Origin: Pseudofrankia coriaricola
GTDB taxonomy: Bacteria; Actinomycetota; Actinomycetes; Frankiales; Frankiaceae
Assembly (NCBI RefSeq): GCF_001854805.1
Contig: NZ_MBLO01000223.1
Location: forward strand, 1 to 54,605
Reading direction: 5' to 3'
DNA: 54,605 bases
Program-made: the position numbers and the translations under genes
The notes under the pieces: model-generated
The model's input: only the letters and a program-made list of their open reading frames with translations
The model's database searches: none
What the model was told of the DNA's origin: nothing
In this document: positions 25,247 through 33,229 of the stretch, in pieces
How positions within the stretch are numbered: position 1 is the stretch's first letter
Layout of the letters: the number at the start of each line of letters is the position of its first letter

Positions 25247-25969
25247 ATGCCACTCGACGCCGAGGAGGAGTTCGCCATCGCCACCGGCAGCACTTCGACT
25301 CGCACGGTGGATCGCGCCTTGCTCCTGCTCTCCGAGGTGTGCGAACAGGAGTCACTCTCCTTGTCCGAGTGCGCCCGACGGGCCCACCTACCGGCCAGCA
25401 CGGCACTGCGGCTCCTGCGCACGCTCGAACGTGCCGGGTTCGTGTCGCGCAACGGCGAGGGAAGTTTCGGAGCCGGCCCGCGACTGATCCAACTGGGTGC
25501 GACCGCCATCGGGCGCAACACCTTGGTGAGGATCGCCACGCCTGCGCTGCACCGCATCGTGGCCGCCACGGGCGAGTCGGCCTACCTTTCGATGCGCGCG
25601 GCCCGCGACAGCGCCATCTACGTCGCGATGGTGGAGGGCACCCACTCTGTGCGGCACACGAGCTGGATCGGCCGAACGGTGCCGATGGCCGGGCTCGCGG
25701 TGGGGCGCGCTCTGATGGACGACGTCCCGCCGTCGGGCTACGTCGCCGAGCGCGACCGCCTCGAGCCCGACGTGACCGCCATCGCGGCACCCGTCCGGCA
25801 TCCGGGAGGGGTCGCAGGGGCCTTCAGCGTCCTCGGCCCGAGCTACCGCATCGACGACAACACGATGCACGACTACGGGCGAATCGTTGCCCAGGAAGCG
25901 CGGCTACTGAGTGCCCAGCTCGGAACGCCCAATCCCCCACCGACGGCGGAACAGGACACAGGGACATGA
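25247..25969 (+). CDS. IclR-family regulator of the quaternary-amine transporter operon
   Basis: Probable regulator of the adjacent transporter and HAL-like lyase. The winged helix is near residues 15-75 (TVDRALLLLSEVCEQ, LSECARRAHLPASTALRLLR, TLERAGFVSR). The effector domain follows (ATPALHRIVAATGESAYLSM, GRTVPMAGLAVGRAL, and a C-terminal VAGAFSVLGPSYRI). At 240 residues it is slightly short. It is the first gene of the operon and overlaps the ATPase start by 4 nt (ATGA), so regulator and transporter are co-translated. The divergent position to the lyase suggests that one ligand induces both import and breakdown. Confidence 0.9.
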   Translation: MPLDAEEEFAIATGSTSTRTVDRALLLLSEVCEQESLSLSECARRAHLPASTALRLLRTLERAGFVSRNGEGSFGAGPRLIQLGATAIGRNTLVRIATPALHRIVAATGESAYLSMRAARDSAIYVAMVEGTHSVRHTSWIGRTVPMAGLAVGRALMDDVPPSGYVAERDRLEPDVTAIAAPVRHPGGVAGAFSVLGPSYRIDDNTMHDYGRIVAQEARLLSAQLGTPNPPPTAEQDTGT

Positions 25970-27066
25970 TCAGATTTGACACAGTGTCGAAGCACTACCC
26001 CGATGGAACCGTCGCCGTCGACGAGCTGAACCTGGTAGCGCCGTCTGGGCAGATCACAGTGCTCGTCGGACCGTCCGGCTGCGGGAAGACCACCAGCCTG
26101 CGAATGATCAACCGGATGATCGAGCCGACCTCCGGCTCGATCTGGATAGACGATGTCGACACGGCTGGTATGGCCACCCACGAGCTGCGCCGCCGGATCG
26201 GCTACGTCATCCAGCACGCCGGGCTCTTTCCGCATCGCACGATCGTCGACAACGTCGCCGCTGTCCCGTTGCTGCTCGGGCACAACAAGAAGCAGGCGCG
26301 AACCCGTGCTGTCGAGCTCCTCGAACGGGTAGGGCTACCGGCCCACTTCGCCAAGCGGTACCCCGCGCAGCTGTCGGGCGGCCAGCAGCAACGTGTCGGG
26401 GTGGCCCGAGCCCTCGCCGCCGATCCACCGGTGATGCTCATGGACGAGCCGTTCTCCGCGGTCGACCCCGTCGTGCGCGAGCAGTTGCAGGACGAGTTCC
26501 TCCGACTGCAGGGAGACCTCGGCAAGACCATCGTGTTCGTCACCCACGACATCGACGAAGCGATCAAACTGGGCGACCAGGTCGCGGTGCTGAGGGTCGG
26601 CGGGCGGCTCGCGCAGCTCGCTCCCCCGCAAGAGCTGTTGAGTCGACCCGTCGATGCCTTTGTGGCGGGATTCGTGGGGCGGGACCGCGGCTATCGCGCG
26701 CTCGCCTTTACCAGCGCCGGAACGCTCTCTACCCACGCCGAGCAGACCGTCGCGCTGGGCGGCCCCGTGCCCTCGGGCTCCGACGACGGCACCTGGATCC
26801 TCGTGGTCGACGCCGCGGGCACGCCGCACGGCTGGCTGAATCTCGAACACCTGCGCGCCGGCGAAGAGACGGTGACCGAGGAGATGCTCTACCGCGGAGG
26901 CACCCTCGCCACCCAGGGAGGAACCCTGCGGGCGGCGCTCGACGCCTGCCTCTCGTCGCCGTCCGGGCGCGGCGTCGTCGTCGACGCCAGTGGTTGCCTG
27001 ATCGGCTCCGTCACGGCACGCGAAGTCCTCGATCTCATTGAGGCCCGGACGGCGATGGCATCGTGA
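25966..27066 (+). CDS. Quaternary-amine (OpuC/ProV-type) ABC transporter ATPase
   Basis: Energises import of a betaine-like solute. It has Walker A GPSGCGKTTS (about 36-45), Q-loop YVIQHAGLFPHRTI, signature LSGGQQQRVGVARAL, Walker B VMLMDEPFSAVDP and the H-loop VTHDIDEAI. This combination is typical of the OpuAA/OpuCA/ProV group. The C-terminal part (about 270-360) has the two-repeat pattern of CBS domains (ILVVDAAGTPHGWLNLEHL, VVVDASGCLIGSVTAREVL), which sense ionic strength or nucleotides in relatives. ATG 25966 overlaps the IclR stop; its own stop overlaps the next permease start. Confidence 0.93.
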   Translation: MIRFDTVSKHYPDGTVAVDELNLVAPSGQITVLVGPSGCGKTTSLRMINRMIEPTSGSIWIDDVDTAGMATHELRRRIGYVIQHAGLFPHRTIVDNVAAVPLLLGHNKKQARTRAVELLERVGLPAHFAKRYPAQLSGGQQQRVGVARALAADPPVMLMDEPFSAVDPVVREQLQDEFLRLQGDLGKTIVFVTHDIDEAIKLGDQVAVLRVGGRLAQLAPPQELLSRPVDAFVAGFVGRDRGYRALAFTSAGTLSTHAEQTVALGGPVPSGSDDGTWILVVDAAGTPHGWLNLEHLRAGEETVTEEMLYRGGTLATQGGTLRAALDACLSSPSGRGVVVDASGCLIGSVTAREVLDLIEARTAMAS

Positions 27067-27761
27067 TCTCCGCGGCCGGCACAAGCTCCAGCTCTTCCCC
27101 GCTGCACTTCATCGGGTATTTTATGGACCATCGCCACGAGGACCTCGGGTGGCTGTGGTCGCACACGTGGCTCTCGGTGCTCCCGGTGGTGATCGGGCTC
27201 GCGATCGCGCTCCCTCTCGGCTGGCTCGCGCGACGCCACCGGTTCGTCTACCCACCGCTGATCTCGATCACCGGTCTTCTCTACACGATCCCTTCGATCG
27301 CGTTGTTTGTCATGATCCCGCCGATTCTCGGCTTGAGTTCACTCGACCCGATCCAGGTGCCGATCGCTCTCACCGTCTACTCGGTGGCCCTGCTGGTGCG
27401 GGTCGTGGCCGACGGGCTCGCCTCGGTGCCCGAGGAGACGCTGCAGGCCGCCAGCGCCATCGGATACAAGGATCTGGGTCGCTTCTTCAAGGTGGAGCTC
27501 CCCATCGCCGTACCCGTCATCACGGCGGGCGTGCGGGTGGCTCTGGTGGCCAACGTCAGCATCGTCGCCGTCGCCGGGACGATCGGAATGTCAAACCTCG
27601 GGCAGCTGTTCACGACCGGTTTCCAGCTCTCGACCCCCACGCCGTACTACCCGCCGATCGTTCTCGGGATCGTGCTGTGTGTTCTGCTCGCCCTCGTGCT
27701 CGACGGCCTGGTCCTGCTGCTGAACCGGATACTCGTCCCGTGGCGGAGGGTTGCCCGATGA
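27063..27761 (+). CDS. Quaternary-amine ABC transporter permease 1 (OpuCB/ProW-type)
   Basis: An inner-membrane channel subunit with about five or six hydrophobic segments (for example LSVLPVVIGLAIALPLGWLA, ISITGLLYTIPSIALFVMIP). The ATPase-docking EAA-like loop is EETLQAASAIGYKDLGRFFK, followed by VELPIAVPVITAGVRVALVA. GTG 27063 overlaps the ATPase stop (GTGA), and an ATG at 27123 is an alternative. It should pair with the second permease encoded immediately after (ATGA overlap). Relatives carry glycine betaine, choline or, in the EgtUV system, ergothioneine. Confidence 0.92.
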   Translation: MISAAGTSSSSSPLHFIGYFMDHRHEDLGWLWSHTWLSVLPVVIGLAIALPLGWLARRHRFVYPPLISITGLLYTIPSIALFVMIPPILGLSSLDPIQVPIALTVYSVALLVRVVADGLASVPEETLQAASAIGYKDLGRFFKVELPIAVPVITAGVRVALVANVSIVAVAGTIGMSNLGQLFTTGFQLSTPTPYYPPIVLGIVLCVLLALVLDGLVLLLNRILVPWRRVAR

Positions 27762-28528
27762 TCATCACAAGGGTCTTCAACTGGCTCACCGACGGCGACA
27801 ACTGGAAAGACAGCCATCTGAACACCGGCATTCTCACCCAGCTCGAGGCGCATATCCGGTTCACGGGGATCGCTCTCGCCGTCGCCATCCTGATCGCGCT
27901 TCCCCTGGGCATGCTCATCGGCCACACCGGACGCGGCACCTGGTTGGTCTCGGCGGCCAACGCGGTCCGTGCCCTTCCCACGGTGGGCGTGCTGGTGCTG
28001 CTGACCGTGATCATCGCTCCACACTTCCACGGCCGTACGGACACCGGGTACCTGATCCCCACCGAGATCGTCCTGGTTCTGCTCGCCGTTCCACCCATCC
28101 TGGCGAACACCTACGCCGGGATCGACAACGTCTCCCCGGCGGTGCGCGACGCCGCGGCCGGCATGGGCATGACCGGTCCACAGGTTCTCTTCCAGGTCGA
28201 GCTGCCGTGCAGCCTCCCTCTCATCTTCTCCGGACTCCGGTCGGCAACCCTCCAGGTGATCGCGACCGCGACCATCGCCTCCTACGTTCCTCTCGGCGGT
28301 CTCGGGCGATTCATCTACGACGGCCTCGCGCAGCAGGACTATCCGCAGATGATCGGCGGAGGCGTGCTGGTGGCCGCTCTCGCGCTGACCACGGATCTCA
28401 TTTTCGCGACAATCCAACGCTACGCGGTCTCGCGAGGAATCACCGGACGGTTCCCCCGCGGGAGGCCGGCCGTGGCCTCGGAAGTCCAGTCGGCCGTCCT
28501 GACAGGGCCGGAAGTATCCCACGCCTGA
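27758..28528 (+). CDS. Quaternary-amine ABC transporter permease 2 (OpuCD-type)
   Basis: The second channel subunit. Membrane segments include IRFTGIALAVAILIALPLGM and ANAVRALPTVGVLVLLTVII. The EAA-like loop is NVSPAVRDAAAGMGMTGPQV, followed by LFQVELPCSLPLIFSGLRSA and ATIASYVPLGGLGRFIYDGL. The length (256 aa) is normal. ATG 27758 overlaps the previous stop by 4 nt. With the ATPase and first permease it makes a two-permease OpuC-type core complex. The binding protein gene follows 56 nt later. Confidence 0.92.
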   Translation: MIITRVFNWLTDGDNWKDSHLNTGILTQLEAHIRFTGIALAVAILIALPLGMLIGHTGRGTWLVSAANAVRALPTVGVLVLLTVIIAPHFHGRTDTGYLIPTEIVLVLLAVPPILANTYAGIDNVSPAVRDAAAGMGMTGPQVLFQVELPCSLPLIFSGLRSATLQVIATATIASYVPLGGLGRFIYDGLAQQDYPQMIGGGVLVAALALTTDLIFATIQRYAVSRGITGRFPRGRPAVASEVQSAVLTGPEVSHA

Positions 28529-28584
28529 TCTCTTCCGGAACCACATCCGAATGAGTCGTACCTCGACGCAACCAGGGAGAAAAG

Positions 28585-29532
28585 ATGAAGCGGAAATTCC
28601 TTAGATCAGTCACGGCCGTCGCCGCCGTCGCCGCGGTCGCCGCCGTCGGCCTGGCGGCCTGCGGGTCGAGCGACTCGCCCACCGCGAGCGGCAAGAGCGT
28701 CGCGAGCGGGTTGATCCTCGGCGGTCCGCCGGAGTTCAAGACGCGGGCCGACGGCGTGCCCGGCCTGGAGAAGAACTACGGCGTCACCTTTGGTAAGTTC
28801 ACCGTTACCGACACCGGTGGCCCGGTCACCGTGACGGCTCTGAAGAACGGGCAGATCGACGCGGCCGACCTGTTCACCACTGACCCCTCGATCGCGGCCA
28901 ACGACTTCGTGATTCTCACCGACCCGAAGAGCAACTTCGCGGCCCAGAACATCGTGCCGGTAATCAACAAGGCCAAGGCGACGGACGGCGTCAAGACGAC
29001 TCTCAACGCCATCCAGGCCAAGCTCACGACGTCCGGGCTCTCGGCGCTGCTCACCAAGGTGCAGACGGACAAGCAGGACCCGGATGCGGTGGCCAGGCAG
29101 TGGCTGTCCGACAACGGTCTTGCCGCCACCGGCACCGCGGCCTCGGGCGTCAGCCTGACCATCGGTTCCGCCAACTTCCCGGAGAACGTGATCCTCGCCG
29201 AGATCTACGCGGAGGCGCTCAAGGCGCAGGGCGCCTCAGTCAAGACCACGCTGAACATAGGCAGCCGGGAGAAGTACTACGCGGCGCTCAAGGACGGCTC
29301 GCTCGACCTGTTCGCCGAGTACACCGGCACGCTCCTGCAGTTCATCGACGCGTCCGCCACGGCCACCAGCTCCGCCGACGTGTACGCCGCGCTGGCAAAA
29401 GCCCTGCCCGCCAACCTGATCGAGCTCGACCAGGCGACCGCCCAGGACAGCGACGCCATCGTCGTCACCAAGGCGACGGCGGACAAGTACCACCTCGTCT
29501 CCATCGCCGACCTGGCCAAACTGGCCAGCTGA
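28585..29532 (+). CDS. Quaternary-amine binding lipoprotein with circularly permuted lobes
   Basis: Extracellular receptor for the transporter. A signal peptide ends in GLAAC with Cys26 lipidated. OpuCC/OsmF-type receptors normally start with the lobe bearing TIGSxNFxE and GSREVxYxALKxGxID, and end with the lobe bearing GGPPEFxTRxDGxPGLxKxYG. Here the order is reversed: residues 42-179 are the usual second lobe (GGPPEFKTRADGVPGLEKNY ... VARQWLSDNG) and 189-315 the usual first lobe (LTIGSANFPENVILAEIYAE, GSREKYYAALKDGSLDLFAE, YTGTLLQF). The C-terminal LVSIADLAKLAS would join naturally to GLILGGPPE at residue 42, as expected for a circular permutation. The ligand could be ergothioneine, hercynine or another betaine. 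Confidence 0.9.
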   Translation: MKRKFLRSVTAVAAVAAVAAVGLAACGSSDSPTASGKSVASGLILGGPPEFKTRADGVPGLEKNYGVTFGKFTVTDTGGPVTVTALKNGQIDAADLFTTDPSIAANDFVILTDPKSNFAAQNIVPVINKAKATDGVKTTLNAIQAKLTTSGLSALLTKVQTDKQDPDAVARQWLSDNGLAATGTAASGVSLTIGSANFPENVILAEIYAEALKAQGASVKTTLNIGSREKYYAALKDGSLDLFAEYTGTLLQFIDASATATSSADVYAALAKALPANLIELDQATAQDSDAIVVTKATADKYHLVSIADLAKLAS

Positions 29533-29553
29533 ACCCCGCGGCCGCGCTCCAGC

Positions 29554-29595
29554 CCGTCCAGTACCGACCGCTCTGGTTCGGTCGGTACTGGACGG
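29554..29595. terminator. 16-bp perfect hairpin terminator
   Basis: 29554-29569 pairs perfectly with 29580-29595 around a 10-nt loop, 21 nt past the stop of the binding-lipoprotein gene. It is the strongest hairpin I noticed in the window and should end the transporter operon. It has no U-run, which is common in actinobacteria. Confidence 0.8.
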
Positions 29596-29924
29596 TGGTT
29601 GCACACAGCTACCCAGCCCGTCGAGCGAGACCGCACGACCTCCCAGCATGACGCGGCAAGGTCACCCACCGCGCCCCTGGGGCCGGTCGGACGGGCGCTC
29701 ACAGCCGGGTTGGCGGCGGGGCCTCCTGCTCGGGCCCCGGGAATCGGATCGGCACCGTCGCACGCTCGACACCGTCCCGTGCGGCGGTCGCCTGGTCGGG
29801 TGCCCCGCCGACCAGCGACTGCGTCCGGTGCGAGCGCCAACCCTGCCCCCTTGGGCCCGCCGCCGGTAGACCCGCGGGGCCGTGGACGGCGCTGCGCCGC
29901 GGGTTGTCGACGTGCACAGCCACA
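29596..29924. other. Gene-free convergent intergenic stretch
   Basis: About 330 nt between the transporter terminator and the 3' end of the minus-strand DUF35 gene. Open frames here are Arg/Pro/Gly-rich shadows without family features. I see no gene, repeat or clear site. Confidence 0.5.
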
Positions 29925-30344
29925 CTAGCGGGCGTGCTTGCGGAAGACCGGGAGGCGGAAGGCGCCGGCGTCGTCTTCGCACTCGATGAACTCGACCTCG
30001 ACGGGCATGGCCGGCGTCATCTCGTCTCTGGTGAAGCCGACCGGATTGCTGACGAAGAGCGGGCCTTCGTCAAGCTCGACGAGGATGGTGTCCCAGGGCA
30101 GCGGGATCTCCCAATGGTACCGGTGCTCGAACGTGGCCCAGCTCACGAGCTCGCCGGTACCGGCGACACGTCGCCAGTCCAACTCGTCACCGCCGCAGTG
30201 CGCGCACCGCGTGACCGGGGGCCAAGCGAAGGAGCTACAGCCAGTACACCGCTGCAGCCGCAGCTCGCCCCTGTTGCAGAACTGCCAGAACTCGTCGTGG
30301 ACACCCCCGAGAAACCGGTTCGGTCTGCGCTCGGGCACGGTCAC
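29925..30344 (-). CDS. DUF35 OB-fold/zinc-ribbon protein, 139 aa
   Basis: A small acyl-CoA-associated protein with an N-terminal rubredoxin-like zinc ribbon (LQRCTGCSSF and RCAHCGGDEL, two CxxC pairs) and a C-terminal OB-fold (WRRVAGTGELVSWATFEHRY, DTILVELDEGP). GTG 30344 overlaps the stop of the thiolase-like gene by 4 nt. Such DUF35 proteins form tight complexes with thiolase-fold partners, for example the DUF35 domain of ChsH2 with the aldolase Ltp2 in steroid side-chain breakdown. The coupled pair here probably forms a similar complex. A frame extending to 30479 is rejected because it runs into the thiolase. Confidence 0.9.
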   Translation of the reverse strand: MTVPERRPNRFLGGVHDEFWQFCNRGELRLQRCTGCSSFAWPPVTRCAHCGGDELDWRRVAGTGELVSWATFEHRYHWEIPLPWDTILVELDEGPLFVSNPVGFTRDEMTPAMPVEVEFIECEDDAGAFRLPVFRKHAR

Positions 30345-31561
30345 CCTCCCCGCGTGAACAGGAGCGGGTGCGCGGACTCGGTCGTCGCCATCGAGAACAA
30401 CGACGTCGTCACGTCGTCGACCTGACGGCCACCCGCCTCGTGGCGCAGCTGGCGGACCGCCTCCACGACATGGTTCCACCCGTGCATGTACGCCTCGGAC
30501 AGCAAGCCGCCGCTCGTGTTCGTCGGCAGCGCGCCACCGAGGTCCATCTGGCCGTCCTTGCAGAACTCCAGGCCGGTACCGGCCTCGGCGAAGCCGTAGC
30601 CCTCAAGCTGCTCCACGAGGTGGATGCTGGATGCGTCGTAGCCCTGGAAATGACCCACGTCGGAACGGGCGAGGCCGGCCATCTCGAACGCCTGCCGCCC
30701 AGCCTCGGCGAAGTGGAGGCGAAGGCGCTCGCGCACCAGTTGGTGCATCTTCGCCGGGCCAGTCCTGGCGTGACCCCAGCCAGCCACCTCGACGGGGACA
30801 TGCGGGAGGTCGGTCGTCATGCCCGTCCTGCGCATGATCAGGCAGACGGCCCCGTTGTTCACAAGACAGATGTCGAAAAGGCGCAACGGCCGGACGATGT
30901 AACGAGACGTGAGGTAGTCGTCGATCGTGAGCCGCGCCCGCATGATCGCGTTCTCGTTCCGCCCCGCGTGGCGCCGCAACGTCATGGCGACGCTGCCCAG
31001 GTCTGCCTCGGTCGCGCCGAAGGTGTTCATGTAGTGCTGGAAGATGAAGGCCCAGTGGGCAGCCTGGGAACTCCAGCCCCAGGGCGTGAAGTAGTAGTAC
31101 GAGACCGGCGTCGCGCCCTCGTCACCGTAGGTCGCTCCGCCGTACACCCGTTGGGACGCCCTCGGCGCGGCGGCGTAGACGAGGGCGATCGTGTCGCATC
31201 TCCCCTCGGCGAGCGCCACCACGGCCGGCGGGATGACATGATCCATGATGTTGCCCTTGGCAACGGCGTACCGCGGCCGGATCCCCAACGCCTCCGCCAC
31301 CTCCCGCGGCGCAGGGCCCCCGTACATGAAGCAGGCGTTCACGCCGTCGATGTCGTCACGCCCCAACCCCGAATCCGCCAGCGCCCGCTCGAAGGCCACC
31401 GCGGCAAGAGACAAACCGTCGGGTGCGACATACGTCGCTTCCTTCTGCCGGCCCGCCCGGTAGTCCTTGGCGTAGTCCGACTCGCCGACGCCGACGATGG
31501 CGGCCACCCGGGAAAGCTCCCGAGCGGGCTCCGTGAAACCCTCCGTAATCACCACTCCCAC
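30341..31561 (-). CDS. Thiolase-fold lipid-transfer-type protein (Ltp/SCP2-thiolase-like)
   Basis: A thiolase superfamily protein of the non-condensing lipid-transfer group. Blocks include VAAIVGVGESDYAK, DDIDGVNACFMYGG, NNGAVCLIMRRTG, GHFQGYDASSIHLVEQLEGY, and TNTSGGLLSEAYMHGWNHVV with the conserved C-terminal His region. The classical nucleophilic Cys context of degradative thiolases is not obvious. Relatives such as Ltp2 act as retro-aldolases on beta-hydroxyacyl-CoAs together with a DUF35 partner, so an aldolase or thiolase role in cleaving a branched acyl-CoA is likely. GTG 31561 has GGTGAAG upstream and is followed by GTG GTG, so the exact start is uncertain. Confidence 0.88.
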   Translation of the reverse strand: MGVVITEGFTEPARELSRVAAIVGVGESDYAKDYRAGRQKEATYVAPDGLSLAAVAFERALADSGLGRDDIDGVNACFMYGGPAPREVAEALGIRPRYAVAKGNIMDHVIPPAVVALAEGRCDTIALVYAAAPRASQRVYGGATYGDEGATPVSYYYFTPWGWSSQAAHWAFIFQHYMNTFGATEADLGSVAMTLRRHAGRNENAIMRARLTIDDYLTSRYIVRPLRLFDICLVNNGAVCLIMRRTGMTTDLPHVPVEVAGWGHARTGPAKMHQLVRERLRLHFAEAGRQAFEMAGLARSDVGHFQGYDASSIHLVEQLEGYGFAEAGTGLEFCKDGQMDLGGALPTNTSGGLLSEAYMHGWNHVVEAVRQLRHEAGGRQVDDVTTSLFSMATTESAHPLLFTRGG

Positions 31562-31680
31562 TTCTTCACCTTGATGCCGAGCTCACAGCTGAACGTCCGC
31601 CAGTCCTGAGCGATGGCCAGTCCTTCCTATTCCGGTGAACCCTCGGTGACGGCGCGGGCGGCGGCGATCAGGTGCGAGGG

Positions 31681-31925
31681 TCACGTCGCTTCGCGTCCGG
31701 CTGTTGCCTGCCACTGTGCCGCCGGCTGTTCGATCCGGTAGAGCCGTGCCGCGTTCTCCCCACAGGATCTTCCGGCGCGCTCCGGTCTCGACCTGCCTGA
31801 GCCCCGCGGTGATGGTCTCCTGGATGTTCTCGAACAGGCAGGTGGTGCGCGGGAAGTCGGTCTCGAACAGGATGCTGTCAACCGGCAGCAGCTCGAGGAA
31901 GTTCTTTGGCGCCGCCGACTTGCGC
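31681..31925 (-). pseudogene. Amidohydrolase C-terminal remnant, frameshifted
   Basis: Only the last 80 or so residues of an amidohydrolase family 2 protein remain. One frame gives FLELLPVDSILFETDFPRTT and ETGARRKILW; the ending ENAARLYRIE is found in the next frame. The shift falls in the CCCC run at 31758-31761: one base fewer would restore KILWENAARLYRIE, the usual family ending. Nothing upstream encodes the catalytic barrel. A sequencing slip could explain the shift but not the missing N-terminus. Confidence 0.75.
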
Positions 31926-32134
31926 CGACGGACTCTGCTTGCAAACCGGACCCGGCCGCGTCCTGTCGGCTCATCATCGGTGAGTCGACCCGTGGCCGTC
32001 CTTGCAGGTTCGGCCAAGTGTCTGCCAATTTCGGCCAGACCTGTGTGCGCTGCCACCGCCGCCCCGGTGATCCGTGAGATGATCCAGTAAGCCAAGCGGT
32101 GGCCGATCAGCCGGACGTCGAACGACCCGATGCG

Positions 32135-32339
32135 CGGCCGGCATGTCCTGGCGCCGGTACCTCTTGGAAAGCCGGCTGCTGAAAGCCATAGCTCTGCTGG
32201 CCCAGGACGGCCAGAACGAGAACGTCAGCACCGTCGCACTCGCCGTCGGCCTCCAGAGCGTGAGCGCCTTCACCCGCGCGTTCGGCCAGTACACCGGGAG
32301 ACGCCGACCGGCTACCGCGAGCGCGTCCACTCCAGCTGA
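32135..32339 (+). pseudogene. AraC-family C-terminal remnant, frameshifted
   Basis: A fragment of the AraC/XylS DNA-binding domain: MSWRRYLLESRLLKAIALLA, VSTVALAVGLQSVSAFTRAF and GQYTG, then the ending ETPTGYRERVHSS in another frame. Adding one G in the GGG run near 32295-32297 would restore GQYTGETPTGYRERVHSS. The first helix-turn-helix and the whole effector domain are absent, so this is a broken gene. Confidence 0.75.
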
Positions 32340-32446
32340 ACCCGTTCAGGCGGCGAACCGGATGGTGGAACCCCACCCCGGCGTGGCAGAAAGGGGCAAG
32401 CACTTGACCGTAGGCGCAAACCGGCGCTCCTGGACGGAGGACACCG

Positions 32447-33031
32447 TCAGGCCGGCGCCCTCATGCCCTGGAGAACGAACAAAGTCATTTCCCGGTGCAG
32501 CTCCGACACCGCGTCCTTTCCGTTGATCGGCAACGTCCGCTCCGCTGCGATGGTCATCGCCCCGAGGATGGCCGCCGCCACTGCGCGCGGCCTGGCGACC
32601 GGACGCAACGATCCGTCTGCCGCGCCCTCCTCCAGCAGCTTCACCACGGGCCGCAGGTAGGCACGCGACGCCCGCTCGATGAGTTCGGGACGTCGCGTGG
32701 CTCGACCAAGATCAAGCTGGAGCGCCCGAAGCGCGACCGGATAGGTCGCGTATATGTCGATCTGCGCGTAAATGACTCGGTCCAGCCGCTCCGCAGCGTT
32801 CCCCGGCCCGTTCAACGCGGTCGAAATAGCTTCCTCGAACGCATCGAAAACGACGCCGCACATGTGCGAGAAAACTGCTTCCTTGCCTTCGAAATGATAG
32901 TACAACGTCGCCCTCGGAATACCGGTGGCGGCCGAGATCTCGCTCATCTTCGCCCCGTCGAGGCCACGTTCGGCGAACAGTTCGGCGGCCGCCATCACCT
33001 TGGCCGAGATCGAATCCGGAACTGGTCGCAT
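32447..33031 (-). CDS. TetR-family transcriptional regulator, 194 aa
   Basis: The N-terminal helix-turn-helix is canonical: ISAKVMAAAELFAERGLDGA, KMSEISAATGIPRATLYYHF and EGKEAVFSHM. The C-terminal domain (about 75-190) is the TetR_C type with RVIYAQIDIYATYPVALRAL. The ATG at 33031 is well placed relative to the first helix. It is flanked by gene remnants but appears intact. It probably represses the acyl-CoA synthetase encoded upstream on the same strand, or itself through the palindrome at 33074-33092. Confidence 0.9.
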   Translation of the reverse strand: MRPVPDSISAKVMAAAELFAERGLDGAKMSEISAATGIPRATLYYHFEGKEAVFSHMCGVVFDAFEEAISTALNGPGNAAERLDRVIYAQIDIYATYPVALRALQLDLGRATRRPELIERASRAYLRPVVKLLEEGAADGSLRPVARPRAVAAAILGAMTIAAERTLPINGKDAVSELHREMTLFVLQGMRAPA

Positions 33032-33073
33032 CGGACGTGTACCTCCCGGCTGGGGCAGCTCCTCGACAGAGCG

Positions 33074-33092
33074 TTTAAAATCCGATTCTATA
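33074..33092. promoter_or_regulatory. Imperfect AT-rich palindrome upstream of the TetR gene
   Basis: TTTAAAATC-C-GATTCTATA is symmetric at 7 of 9 pairs and lies about 45 nt before the TetR start. A TetR autoregulatory operator is inferred from its size, symmetry and position. Confidence 0.45.
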
Positions 33093-33229
33093 CGGCCGTC
33101 CTTGCGGCCGAGCAGGTTGGTCGCTGACGGTCACGTCACGCGCCGACGCGCCGCCCGCCGATCAGCCAGGTCAGGGCCCCGACAACGGGCGCCAGGACGA
33201 CCCCGACCCGACCTGTCGTCAGCGCCCGG

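Noticed and set aside
25077-25790. N-terminal extension of the HAL-like protein to 25790
   Set aside because: It is Arg/Pro-rich antisense of the IclR gene; the ATG at 25076 has a good ribosome site and the family N-terminus.
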